Of a stretch of DNA of 64,000 nucleotides, positions 47,234-58,506 are shown in pieces; position 1 is the first letter of the stretch, and every line of letters starts with the position of its first letter. Under the pieces are notes generated by a model. That model was given only the letters and a program-made list of their open reading frames with translations, made no database searches and had not been told where the DNA came from. The stretch spans positions 132,332 through 196,331 of the forward strand of contig JAMYWO010000035.1 in the NCBI GenBank assembly GCA_024220525.1, read 5' to 3'. A program made the translations under genes and the position numbers. This DNA comes from Cochliopodium minus. Taxonomy: Eukaryota > Discosea > Himatismenida > Cochliopodiidae.

Positions 47234-48617
47234 TTATAAATGAGATTTTTGGTGTTTTTGAATAATTTGGTAAACTTCTTGTGCACAACCATGAGAAAGG
47301 GTAATCCCACTTCCAGAATGACCATAATTATGAACGACAATCTTGTCACTAACAATCTCACTTTCCAATCTGACACCATTCTTTCTGTAAGGCCTGACAC
47401 CTATCCAATACCCAATAATCTTTCCTTCTTTCAAAGAAGGAATCAATTTTTCTGCCTTTTCTTTGATAAATTCAAACTCTTTTAATGTTTTTTCATTGAG
47501 TTCTGTGTTGGTTTCTCCTATCTTCGTTTAAAAAAAAAAAGAAATACTTTAAAAAAAAATTTAAAGAAATTTTTTTATACTTGAAAAACAGTTCCCACAA
47601 CTAAAATTTTGTTTTAAAAATGAACGTAAAATTTAATTTTTTTTTTATTTATTAAACCTTGTATTCCGTTTCTTCTTGGAATAAGATGAATATAATAATC
47701 ACTTTTTTCGTCTTCTGCATAATAAGCATCTTTTACATTAGGAACATAATATTTTATTGTCATTCCTGAATAAAAAAAAAGAAATAAAAAAATAATCTGC
47801 TTATTCTTCCTTATTTTTAATAAAAACTTTAAAACCTCTTGAACCAACAACGTTTTCATCATTGCATAACTTATTAGCACCCATACCACTACAATTCAAG
47901 ATAAATTTGACATCTAAAAAATATTAAAAAAAAAGTTTTATTTTTTATATTATATTTTTTTTACCCTTTAATAAATCATTTTTATTTTGAGAAATCCAAT
48001 GTTTAATATCAACTTTTATCTCCTCCATCTTAATAAAATATCTTCCTTGATACTCCAACAATTTTTTGTTCAAAAAAGGGAAATAGTATGACATATCACA
48101 TGTGGGCAAATGAGTTTTCCACCAATACTCAAAATCAGTATTCACATCCAAAGGTGTTTTCAGTTCTTTTCTTTTCGTTCCGTGTTGAAACGGAACCACT
48201 TTTGACCATTCTGGTATTTTTTGCTCATCTTTAAAGAATTCATAAAGATCTACCTTTTCTATACCTGATCCTTCTTCTTTTCTTTTTTTTTTTATTAAAA
48301 TTTTTTTTTTATTTGAAATTTCATTGAGATTTTTTTTTTTTACTCATGTATTTCAAATTCCTTCAATGAATCATCAAACCATTTCTTCATTCTATCATCA
48401 TTTAAGAATGCGGGCTCCTAATTTAATTTGAATATCCTTTTTATTCATTATATTTGAAGGGAAAGCTTACAATTAGGGCTGCTGGTCCATCTGATGTTGT
48501 CAAGGGAGAGATTTTGGAAGATATTATTGTTAATTTTATCTTTGGATCTTTCAACAATCTCAATGCACAAGATATTCCTATTATACCAAATCCTATTATT
48601 ACTATATGTTCACTCAT
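47234..48617 (-). CDS. DAO: D-amino-acid oxidase, peroxisomal
   Basis: DAO oxidises D-amino acids (or D-aspartate in the sister family) with FAD. Eight or so exons. The N-terminus carries the FAD-binding motif VIIGFGIIGISCALRLL right after the start at 48617. Later parts are WWKTHLPTCDMSYYFPFL, VKFILNCSGMGANKL, YYIHLIPRRNGIQG, and the C-terminal signature YWIGVRPYRKNGVRLE with the substrate-binding Arg, then VVHNYGHSGSGITLSHGCA. The protein ends in Ser-His-Leu, a PTS1-type peroxisomal targeting signal also found on mammalian DAO. Choice between D-amino-acid and D-aspartate oxidase cannot be made by eye. The start codon is 222 bases from the ATG of the divergent neighbour. Confidence 0.9.
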
Positions 48618-48839
48618 TTTGTGATTTTCTCTCAATTTTTTTTTTTCTAAATTGGAAATGTTAATCCTTCAAAAAATATTTCTATGAAAAAGCATCTAAA
48701 TTTTTTTCAAGAAATCAATAAAGAAAATGAAACCACTAAAATTTTTGAAACAATAACATTTGAAATTGATTTATTGATAAATAAATTTATTTTTTATTTT
48801 TATAATTGCGCAAATTTAAATAAAAATAAAAAAAAAAAG

Positions 48840-51352
48840 ATGAAAAAAATAACTCCAAAAAATATAGCCAGAGCAAAAAAAGAATATTTTTCTGATGAAT
48901 CTGAATCTGAATCTGTATCTGAAGAATATTATGAAAAAAAATCAAAAAAAGGAAGAACAAAAAAAGAAATAGAGAAAAAGATAGATGTGAATAGAATTAT
49001 TGACCATTTTAACAATAGTTTTTCGAGATTAGAGGGGAAAGTTTCCAAAATAAAAAAGATTTTTTATCCATCAAATGAAACACCAATACAATTGGGGAGT
49101 TCAATCTCTCTTTTCCATTTGCCCAAAGTGATTCAAAAATATCTCCTCAAATTCTTATCAAATGAATCACTTGCAGCATTCGGAATGACATGCAAAACAT
49201 TGGGTAAATTGATCTTGCTCAATCTTGAAGAAACAAGAGCAAATCTCCTCGATAAAACCATCAAATTATTTGAGAAAAGCAGAAATTCAGAAAATCAAGT
49301 TTTGAGGAAATTAATAGATCAATCAAATGAAGAAATGTCTCAATTTGAGATAAATTTATCTTCAATAATTATTTGCTCAAAATATTATTCTTCAATCCCC
49401 AAAGAATTAAAAGATCTCCTTTCTTTGCAATCAATAGAAGTCGCTGATAGATATTCTATGGAATTAAAGGTTCTGTTCTCATCGAAAGAAGGACCTTATG
49501 TGGATGTTCCAATAATGATGGAGTATGAAATAAGATGTAATAAACTCTATCCATTCAGTGATGTAGAAAAAAAAGTTCCAAACATAAAAAATAATCACAA
49601 AATAGATAAGTCAGAAAAATTTAATTTTTTAATTTATTCAAAAAAAAAAAAAAAATAATTAATTCTTTACTTTAAAATTTTAACAGTTTGTGCTTGTATG
49701 ACAAGCATGGTGGTAATTCTGTTAACTTTTCTTCGGTTACAATAATCGGACAACTCCTCTCTCTCTTTCCGAGTGCTCTCAAAAACGAGAATTTGATCGA
49801 TTTTCTGTATGATAACAAAGACCAAGAGTTTGTTTGCAGAACCTTCTTGTCGGAGTTGTCCGAACATCCTTCTTTTTCCCAACTTTCTCTTTCTCAGCTC
49901 ATTTTCCAATTAAACTCCAAAGTGTTTGAGCAGAAAAGGAAAGACCTTCACATTGAGAACACTCCTCTAGAAGAACCAAATAAAAAGTAAATTTATTTTA
50001 TTTTTTATTTTTTATTTTTTATTTTTTATTTTTTTTTTATTCCTAACAACTCTCTTAAAAATTGTGTTTCATTTATTTTATTATTTATTTTAAAAATAGT
50101 TTTTTTTTATTTTAAAAAGAAAGTATTTTGACTCTTTTTTTTTTTTTTGAACATTTCAATTAAATTTTTTTAAAAAGTGTTGAAAAAGAAAAAAAAATTG
50201 AAGAAAGTTCTTCTTATTCTGATGAAAGTGATTCAGAAAATTCTCCCAAAAAAATGTCACCTAAAAAGAAGGGGTACTATAGAGAGCCTGTTGAAATGGA
50301 GAAGAGATATTCTTTCAATTCCATGAGCCTTTTATCATTTGTCTTCAAAAAAATTTATGATGAACTCAAAATCAAACTTCCAAAAAAAGAAAGTAAAAAA
50401 AAAATAATCAAAATTTTATTTTATTATTTTTTTTGATTTTTTAAATTTTGATTTTTTTTTTTTGTCTATTATTTTATTTTTATTATTATTCTATTATTAT
50501 TATTTAAAATTTAAAATTTAAAATTTTTTTCACTAAATTTTATTTGGAGATGGAACTGTTTCTCTTGGTGAAATAAACGAGCAAGCATGGGAAAAGTATC
50601 AATCGTTGGGAATAGAAATACCAATTGGTAAAAAAAAAAAAATTAATATTTTTATTTTTCTAAAATCTTTTCTTTCACATAAAAAAAAAAAAGACAACTT
50701 GGAGAGTGAAGACATGGAAGATTTGATTAATTCTGTGAAAGGAAAACAAATCTTTCAAGATCAGCTCCTTAAAATTTTGTTCATTCGTTCTTGCATGAGC
50801 GAACATTACCTGCCTAAATCCTTCGTAAAAAATAAAATTTAATTCAAAAAAAAAAAAATAATTTGTTTCAAAATAATTTTGTTCCAGTTGTTTTTTTTTT
50901 CAAAATTTTTTTAATTTTTTTTTTTGTAAACATAAAAGAAAGGAGTAAATACTATTTATGATTACAGGATAAAAGTTCAAGCAAATTATATAACCAAAGA
51001 CGCGAATTTTTCAACTTTTAAAAAAAGCACCAAATACTCACACAAATCTATTAATTTCCAATCTTCAGTAAAAGCGCTTTACGTTTTGACAAAGTTCCCT
51101 CAATCTTGTTTTTCTTTGAATTCCCCTTTTCTTCCGATTTTTGACGACACTGTTTCTTTTCTTAGGGATTATTCTTCTTGGTTGAAAGATATGAAGGAAA
51201 TGCCCGAAATTGCTTTGAAAGAAAAGTTGCAAAGAGAGGAGAGAAATACGATCAAAAGAGAAAGGAGAGCTAAAAGATCTGAATCTCCTGGAAGGAAAAG
51301 AACTCCCAAAAAAAAACCAGTGGAAAGGAACTATCTCAAACAAGAATATTAA
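48840..51352 (+). CDS. Unknown nuclear-type protein with F-box-like segment
   Basis: About six exons, about 560 residues. I chose the ATG at 48840 because it follows the usual A-run; an in-frame ATG at 48684 would add 52 residues. The N-terminal part is basic and acidic in turn (DESESESVSEEYYEKKSKK). An F-box-like helix bundle reads ISLFHLPKVIQKYLLKFLSN, then AAFGMTCKTL. Later exons carry VTIIGQLLSLFPSALKN, MSLLSFVFKKIYDELKI, and a C-terminal Arg/Lys/Glu tail (KRERRAKRSESPGRKR) that looks like a nuclear localisation signal. The first intron uses an uncommon GTCAGA donor near 49608. No family name can be given. Confidence 0.55.
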
Positions 51353-51492
51353 TTTCTTTACTAATTAATCAAATATTCAAAAGAATTAATAAAAAGAATA
51401 TTTTTTTAATTTCATTTCTGTTCAAATTAATATCAATTGTGTTGTTTCGAAGAGTCTATTTTCATCATTTAATCAAAAAAAAAAAAAGCAAA

Positions 51493-52805
51493 ATGAACAA
51501 AAATGATGAATTAGTTCCTGATGTATTTGAAAAATTGGATACCAACAAAACTATCACTGTAATTTTCATTCTCATCCAAAAACTTAATCAAAATATAAAT
51601 ATAACTAGACAAACAAAATATCACTTTGAACATTTAGAATTAAATTTCATTATGCTTCATAATTGAGTGTAATAAAATAAAAATATCACTCCAAATTTTC
51701 CCTTCATAAATAAAAAATACTTGAATTATAATTTATTCCAAAGAGATAAATCATTTTCTTTCACAATGGACAAATTTATCCATTCTATAATCAAACAAAT
51801 ATAAATTTTATCAAAGCAAAAATATAATACATTTTTTAACCCTTTCCTTTTTCCTCACAAATAAAAGATTGAATTTGAGAATGGAATCAAAGTTGATAGT
51901 GGAAATGTATTGACCCCAACACAAGTACAAAACAAACCAAAAATAACATTTGATGCAGACAATAACAAGTTGTAAAAAAAAGAAAAGAAAATCAGTGAAA
52001 ATAATAAATTAATAATTAATTATATTCTCCAATTATAAAAAAGATACACTTTGGCATTCGTTGATCCCGATGGTATGAAAACAAAAAATTTATAAAATCA
52101 AAAATAATATTTTTTTTTTTATGTAAGCACCATCAAGACAAACACCAAAATTCAGAGAATGGCTCCACTATCTCGTTTACAAGTAAAAGATTTTTATATT
52201 TTTACAATATGTTTGATTAAAAATATTAAAAAAAGTATCAAAGGAAGTGATATCGTCAATGGAAAAGAATTTGTAAAATAAATTTTAATACTTTTTTTTT
52301 AACATATAGTTTTATATTTATGTTTTTTTTTTTAAAAGGCAGTGTACATCGGAAGTGGTCCACCACAAGGAACCGGATTACACAGATATGTCTACGTATT
52401 GTACGAACAACAAGGCAAAATTATTTTTTTAAGAATTTAATTTATTTTTCATTCTTTAATTTTTTAAATATTTTATTTTTCATTTTATTTTTTTATTTTA
52501 TTTAAAATCTTTTTTTAATTAATTTATTTTTTTTGTTTTTTTTCAAAAAAAAAAACAACAGGTGAAATCCACCCTGAAGAAGAACACCTTGCATTTAACG
52601 GAAATGGTAGAGGTGGCTTCAAAATTGAAACTTGGAGAAAGAAATACAACTTGAGCGAGCCAGTCGCCTTCAACTACTACCAAGGTAGAAAATAATATTT
52701 AAATATTTTGTATTTCTTTTTCTAATTTTAATCAATTTTTTTTTTATAGCTGAATACGATGACTATGTCCCTACTCTTTACAAGAAACTTTCTGAAAAAA
52801 ATTAA
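51493..52805 (+). CDS. Phosphatidylethanolamine-binding protein (PEBP/RKIP/YbhB-like)
   Basis: PEBPs bind phospholipids and regulate kinases. Eight short exons give about 190 residues, the normal length. Both signature regions are present: [18 protein letters not shown] with the DPDxPSR anion-site motif, and [20 protein letters not shown] with GPPxGTGLHRY. The C-terminal part ends [16 protein letters not shown]. The intron after LYEQQ (52415-52561) uses a GC donor (CAAG|GCAAAA); both sides fit phase 1 only with that site. Expected to be soluble and cytosolic, as no signal peptide is seen. Specific partner unknown. Confidence 0.92.
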
Positions 52806-53374
52806 CCAAAAATAAGATTGAAATTTTCTTTAAAAAAAAAAAAAAATTTGGATCTTTTTTATTTAATAATTGTATTTTTTTGATCGATTGTGGTGAAAGC
52901 TTTTCATGTGAACTTTCAGAAATAAAATGGTGAATTGGAAGGATACTTTTTGAATTGAATCACAATTTACTATTCATTGAGGAAATCATCTTCAAAATCA
53001 TTTGTTGGAAGATTAACACTGATTGTATTGTCAAAACGTTTTGGAGGGATAACATCTTCATCTATCGATAGAATTAGTAATATTTGAGGAGATTCCATCT
53101 TGATATGAGATATCTTGGGTTGATGTTTGTTGAGTATTTGAGATCTGTGAAAAATCTTGAGTGTTTTTTGAGTTTCATTTTTGGTTTGATATTTTTATTT
53201 TTATATTTTCAGTTAAATTCTAAGCAGCTTTACAAGAATTAAAGGCATCCAAATCAAATATTAAAATTCAAAGACATATTCAAATCTCTTTTTTTTTTAT
53301 AAATTAAGGTTTGAATTATAAATAAAAAAAATTTAAAAAACACTCTTTTTATAAATAATATATATTTTGAAAAA
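52806..53374. other. Intergenic stretch, 569 bp
   Basis: The central part (52960-53200) has even base composition unlike the usual spacer and holds a short minus-strand ORF listed separately. The remainder is A/T-rich and featureless. Confidence 0.5.
52970..53100 (-). CDS. Possible short protein or terminal exon
   Basis: An ATG at 53100 opens a 43-codon frame ending at TAG 52970-52972; the frame stays open about 90 bases further upstream without another ATG. It encodes an acidic peptide with VIPPKRFDNTISVNLP and the end NDFEDDFLNE. The composition is coding-like, but the length is short and I know no family. It may be the last exon of an unseen gene. Confidence 0.25.
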
Positions 53375-55376
53375 ATGCCTTTAGATGTATCTGATCCAAA
53401 TATTAAACAAAAATTAGACAATTTGAAGGATAATGGTAAAGATGGAGAATGGGTTCAATTAGGATTCGTTCCAAAGACTGAAAAAATTCAAGTGGCAGAA
53501 GAAGGACAAGGATTGTCTGATCTTATTGATGGTAAAATAACAATTAAAATCTATAATAAAACAAAAAATATAATATAAAACAATACACCAAAATATTTAA
53601 TATGGATTTTGAATTTGAAAATAAATGAATTAATTTTTGAATATAAAGAGTAGATTTGATATTTTAAAGCAATAAAATAGAAATTATTCTTATTTTTTTG
53701 ACTGAAAATCAATATTTATTTATACTTATAAAATTATCTCTCAAAATATTAAATTTAAACTCCCACTCATTCAAAATCTCCATATATCCAACAATAATAT
53801 TTTTTTTATTTCTTTTTCTTCAGAATTGAATGATGGTAGAATCTCTTGGTTTTATGCATGCTTCGTTCAAGGAGGACTCAAAAAATTTGTTTACATTTCA
53901 TGGTGTGGAGATGGAGTAACAGGAATATTGAAGGGTAAATTCTCAACACAATCCCAAGATATGGACAAATGGTTCAGAACAAACGGATTCAACTACCACG
54001 TACAAATAAATGCACGTCAAGAAAAAGATATAAACGAAAATGATATTCAAACAAAATTGAAGAAGGCAGGAGGAAGCTCATATGATACCGCACAAGGTAA
54101 CAAAAGTAAATTCCAAGGAGTATCAGAGGGAGTAAAGAATGTAAGAGAAGGACAAGAAAAGGTGACAACAGAAAAGAAATTCGAGAAGCAAGAATTCAAA
54201 TTAGATACGCAGAAGAGAGAAGAGTTTTGGCAAACAACCCAAGGAGAACAAGAGAAGAGCAAACAAGAGGAGGAAAGAAGAATACAAGAACAAAAGAAGC
54301 AAGGACAAGTTGGATTGCAACAAAGAAATCAATATTGGCAAAAGAATCAAGCTCCACAGCTCGAGGAAAAGAAGACTGTTTCCACTGGAGAAATGAACAA
54401 TCTTTCTCAACAAAGAAATCAATTTTGGGATAAAAATCAACAACAAACCCCTGTTAAGCAAACTCCTACCAAGAATGCACCTGTCAAAGGAAATGCAAGT
54501 GGATTGAAGGGAAAATTCGAACAATTGAGCAAGCCAGAGGAACCTGTAAAGACCGCACCAAAGAAAGGACCTCTCAAGGGAGCTGTCAAGAAAACTCCTC
54601 CACCTCAACAAACTCCGCCACCACAACAAACACAGCCTCCACCACAACAAACCCAACCGCCACCACAACAAACGCAGCCTCCACCAAAGTTGCCACCACA
54701 ACAATCTCTCCCACCTCAGTTGCCTCCTCAAAGCAAACCTACATTGCCTCCACCTCAACAAACACAACCACCACCTCAACAACCTACCCCACCACAGTTG
54801 CCTCCTCAATTGCCACCACAACAATCTCTCCCTCCTCAGTTGCCTCCTCAAAACAAACCATCTCCTCCTCCTCCTCAACCTACCCCTACTTACAGCGAAG
54901 GGGAGTACAGCGAAGGAGAAGGATATGGAGAAGGAGAAGGAGAGGGGGGTTATTCCGAGGGTGAAGGATACACTGAAGGAGAAGGTTACTCTGAAGGAGA
55001 AGGAGAAGGCGGATATGGAGAAGGAGAAGGAGAGGGCGGTTACTCTGAAGGAGAAGGTTATGGAGAAGGAGAAGGAGAGGGTGCTTACTCTGAGGGAGAA
55101 GGTTATGGAGAAGGAGAGGGAGAAGGAGGTTATGGAGAAGGAGAAGGGGAGTATGCTGAAGGAGAGTATGGAGAGGGTTATTCTGAGGGTGGTTATGGTG
55201 GTGGTCAATGTAGGGCTGTTGCTGATTGGGTTGGAGAGAACGAGGGTGATCTCACTTTCAGCATTGGCGATATCATTAACATCACTGATGATCAGAGCGA
55301 CCCTACTGGTTGGTGGAGTGGTGAGATCAATGGTTTGTCTGGAAGTTTTCCAAGCAATTATGTTGAGAAAATTTAA
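53375..55376 (+). CDS. Abp1/drebrin-like actin-binding protein (ADF-H, Pro/Gly-rich, SH3)
   Basis: Two exons (53375-53531 and 53824-55376) give 569 residues. An ADF-homology domain (about residues 1-135) contains [20 protein letters not shown], then [20 protein letters not shown] and [16 protein letters not shown] charged Gln/Glu/Lys helix region (about 150-230) follows with repeats like [11 protein letters not shown] and [11 protein letters not shown]. Then a Pro/Gln region with repeated PPPQQTQ and PPQLPPQ, a Gly/Glu/Tyr/Ser region of about 100 residues, and a C-terminal SH3 domain ([20 protein letters not shown], then [20 protein letters not shown]). The order matches Abp1, which links cortical actin to endocytosis and phagocytosis through SH3 partners. 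Arp2/3-binding acidic DDW motifs are not evident. Confidence 0.92.
54890..55202 (+). repeat. [15 protein letters not shown] coding repeat in Abp1-like gene
   Basis: Imperfect tandem copies of a unit encoding variants of [15 protein letters not shown] make up about 100 codons between the Pro/Gln-rich region and the SH3 domain. The units are mixed 30-60 base blocks built of GAAGGAGAAGG-type sequence. Such repeats change length easily between strains. Confidence 0.9.
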
Positions 55377-55556
55377 AAAAAAAAAAGAGATTTTATTCGT
55401 TATAATAGTGCAATAATAATATAAATAAAAATTTAAAAATTAATTAAATAATAATATTTAATTTACTATTTTATTATTTTTTATTATTTTGAAAGAGACA
55501 AAGAAACTTTATTTGATCTGGAATGAAATAGTTTTTTTTAAAAAAATTTTTTTCGT

Positions 55557-56774
55557 TTAATTATTCTTTTTAATTTTAAATGAAAAATTTTGCTTTTGTG
55601 GGACAATTATTTTCAAATAGTTATTGATAGTGTAAACAAAACTTTGTCGAAGGTGGCAAAGAAATTTTATGATGTGGATGGTGATCGAATGGGAAAGAAA
55701 AAGGGACACTTCTTGAAAGAAACTTTCATTTCTGTTCTTTGAAATCAAGAGGAGAGTGACCAACTGTTTATTCAAAGCTTTTCTGTTGTTGTAGGTGAAA
55801 TAAGAATGGTAATTCCTTCTCCAGTTCACTCTTCCTCCATCCAAAATGGAAGAAAACTCTTCGATGTCATCCTTGCTGGGATTTTTCAAACTCTTTAGAT
55901 GCTTGCGGAAGTAAAATGCGCTCTTTTGAGGATCATCTTTTTCTTCCAAGTAAAGCAACGAAAGATTTTTGTACTGGTACGATCCGAGCTGAATGCTTTT
56001 CTCATAGAACTGAATGGCTTTGTTGATGTTTTTTTGAACACCTAATCCTTTTTCGTATCTTAAACCGAGTTGATGATAAGAATCAGGCGTCTCCATCTTG
56101 ATCCCAACTTTAAGAACTTGCATACTCTTCTTGTATTTCTTTTCGGAGAGATACAACAACGAGAGTCCTTGAATCGCCATTTCACTTCCCAAGCTCACTG
56201 CTTTTTCAAGAAGTTTGATTCCCTTTTTAGCATCTTTCTTCACATGTTGCCCATTTGTAAGCATCAATCCGTAGAATCCCATCGCATGTATGTTTCCCAT
56301 CTTTATCGCTTTTTCTTTCAGCTCTATCCCCTTTTTGTTTTCTCCATTCACAAAGTAGATGTTGGAGAGATTGTCCATCGCCAAGATATTCCCATACTCG
56401 ATTGCCTTTTTGTAGAATTCTATTGCTTTTGATGTATTCATTTTCACTCCAAATCCTCTGTAGTAATCCTCTCCTATCATCGCCATCACATATCCCGCCT
56501 CTATTTTGTTTCCCAAATTGATATTTCGATAGATTTCCTTCAGGATTTGGAATGCTTTTTTATTATCTTTTGGGCTTTTCCATCCATTTTTGAAGATGAG
56601 GTATCTTGCAAGGAGATTTCCTTTTTCATTAAATTCATATGCCAATTCAATTGCTTTCTTGGTATTTTGGGCGATACTTATGGAATAAGCCAGATTGAAC
56701 AGTTGATCAATCTCCTTTTCTCTTTCTTTATCTTCTTCTGTTTGAAAATTTTTTTGGGGTGAATCGCTTTTCAT
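55557..56774 (-). CDS. Sel1-like repeat protein
   Basis: One uninterrupted frame of 405 codons starting at ATG 56774. After a charged leader it holds about seven Sel1-type (TPR-related) units, for example MAMIGEDYYRGFGVKMNTSK, AIEFYKKAIEYGNILAMDN, GIKLLEKAVSLGSEMAIQGL and YHQLGLRYEKGLGVQKNINK. These form alpha-helical solenoids used for protein-protein contacts. The C-terminal third (from about residue 300) lacks repeats and ends Lys/Phe-rich. No signal peptide or membrane segment, so not the ER-type SEL1L. It is one of few intronless genes here. Confidence 0.85.
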   Translation of the reverse strand: MKSDSPQKNFQTEEDKEREKEIDQLFNLAYSISIAQNTKKAIELAYEFNEKGNLLARYLIFKNGWKSPKDNKKAFQILKEIYRNINLGNKIEAGYVMAMIGEDYYRGFGVKMNTSKAIEFYKKAIEYGNILAMDNLSNIYFVNGENKKGIELKEKAIKMGNIHAMGFYGLMLTNGQHVKKDAKKGIKLLEKAVSLGSEMAIQGLSLLYLSEKKYKKSMQVLKVGIKMETPDSYHQLGLRYEKGLGVQKNINKAIQFYEKSIQLGSYQYKNLSLLYLEEKDDPQKSAFYFRKHLKSLKNPSKDDIEEFSSILDGGRVNWRRNYHSYFTYNNRKALNKQLVTLLLISKNRNESFFQEVSLFLSHSITIHIIKFLCHLRQSFVYTINNYLKIIVPQKQNFSFKIKKNN

Positions 56775-57011
56775 TTTTTTTTTCTTTTTTTATTTATTTG
56801 TTTTTCTTTATTTATTTATGATTTTATATTTTTTTGATTATTTATTGACACAATTCTATTTGGCACAAATCAAAAAAAAAACCTTGTATAAAATTAATTC
56901 CTTTTTTCTGAAGAAAGTTTTTTTTAAAGCAGAATAGTTGGTAATCTTAAAAGGATGAGAGTAGTTATGTGGATGTTAAATTTTTTTTTGATAATAAATA
57001 TTTTTTAATTT

Positions 57012-58282
57012 TCAATCAAGATGTGTATCACAAAAAATACAAGTTTTGGGAGGAAAAGCAGAAGAAACAAAATCAAATTGTTCAGAGGAGAATTTGTCAA
57101 ACTTGGAACCACAAACCTTGCAACTCCACACATCAAAGCCAAGCAACTCCAAAGAAACACAACACCTCTCCATATAATGTTTCTCTTCACAAAAACCAGA
57201 AAAAGGATAAGAAGAATTAAAAGTGATTTCAGTATCACAATAAATACATTTTTGTAAAACTTTAACTTTTGAAAATTCAAACTTTTTTTCCAAGAAAATC
57301 ATGAGGTTCTCGTTGAGAAATTTTTGGTTGATTTTGGCGGCCCATTGATACATTTTGGCCATGCTGTTGATTTGTTTTTGAGTGGTGTTGGAGGGATCTT
57401 TTTTGAGGAAGCTTTCGAAAATCTTTTCTAGGTAGTCGCAATACAAAAGCATTTTTAATTTTTCTGAATTTTCTTTTTCATGTAGAATCTAATTTTTAAT
57501 AAATTTAAATATTTTTTTTAATTATTATTTTATATTTTATTTTATTTTATTTTAATATTTTATTTTGTTTTATTTTAATATTTTTGGGGTTTTAAATATT
57601 TTTTATTTTATTTTAATATTTTTTAATATTTTTTTTATTTTTTATTTCGATTATTTATTTTTTTAAACATTTTTTTTTTACATTTTTCCTTATCACAAAA
57701 GCTAGTTTCAAGCAGGCGTTGTTACTTTTGTTTTGGTTGGAATGAAAGTTCTCCTCCAAATTGAATAGGAAAGTTTTGATCGATGGTTTTTCTTTAATCT
57801 TGAGGGTTCTTAAAATATCCCAAACAGGGTCTAATCTGAAAAGCAAAAAATTGAAATTTAGAAAAAATAAATTAAAAAAATTGTTAATAAAATTAATAAA
57901 AATTAAAAGAATTAAAAGAAAATTAAAAATAAAAATTAAATAAAAATTAATGAAAAATAAATAGAAAATAAATTAAAAAAATTATAATAAAATTAAATAA
58001 AATGTAAAAGAAAAAGTTGAAAATAAAATAAAATATTAAAGAAATTTCAAAAAAATATTTTTTACTTGTTTTTGTTTTGATACTGAGAAATGAGGAGTTT
58101 TTCATTGAAATTTTGTAAGAATAACAAGGAGATGAGTGATCTGTTCATTTTATCAACGCTGTTGGAGACTATGATGGAATACAACCTGTGAGGAGAAATC
58201 GCAGTTCCGTTTAGTGATTGGAAAAAAGTGTTGTTTTTGTTGGTGAATTGTGTCAAAAAATTTTCCTCGACAATCAAATTTT
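57012..58282 (-). CDS. GTF3C4: TFIIIC 90 kDa subunit, C-terminal half (5' truncated)
   Basis: Three exons: 58282 to about 58070, about 57842-57700, and about 57490-57012. The first starts after a TTTCTAG acceptor in phase 1 and reads LIVEENFLTQF then SLNGTAISPHRLYSIIVSN, which fits the TAISP-type strand near the end of the TFIIIC90 propeller. The last exon encodes the family's C-terminal zinc-binding domain: KCIYCDTEITF, then FCEEKHYMERCCVSLELLG, then WSCKVCGSKF and KTCIFCDTHLD at the very end. No start codon or upstream exon exists before the repeat at 58.3 kb. It is the natural continuation of the half-gene at 22216-23464, whose last exon ends in phase 1 on the same strand. Confidence 0.75.
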
Positions 58283-58329
58283 CTAGAAAATAACAAAAAA
58301 AAAATGTGGAATTTAAAATATTACAAAAA

Positions 58330-58440
58330 ATAAAATAAAATGAAAATTAAAAAATAAAAAATAAAAAATAAAAAATAAAAAATAAAAAATAAAAAATAAA
58401 AAATTAAAAATTAAAAATTAAAAATTAAAAATTAAATAAT
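58330..58440. repeat. A/T 7-mer repeat at a suspected wrong join
   Basis: About nine (TAAAAAA) units are followed by five (TTAAAAA) units. The gene to the left (minus strand) lacks its 5' part and the gene to the right (plus strand) lacks its 5' part. The inner unit equals that on the inner side of the repeat at 22.1-22.2 kb, and the outer unit equals the outer one there. Confidence 0.8.
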
Positions 58441-58506
58441 AAAAAATAAATAATCAAAAATATAAAAAATTATAAATAATTACAATTAAAATAAATTGAT
58501 TCAAAG

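Noticed and set aside
54201-55208. 335-codon open frame on the minus strand
   Set aside because: It is the antisense shadow of the Abp1 Pro/Gln and Gly/Glu repeats; its Ser/Phe/Arg/Leu pattern mirrors the sense repeats.
54925-55416. 163-codon plus-strand frame rich in EKEKE
   Set aside because: Frame-shifted reading of the same GGAGAAGG repeat; the SH3-encoding frame is the real one.
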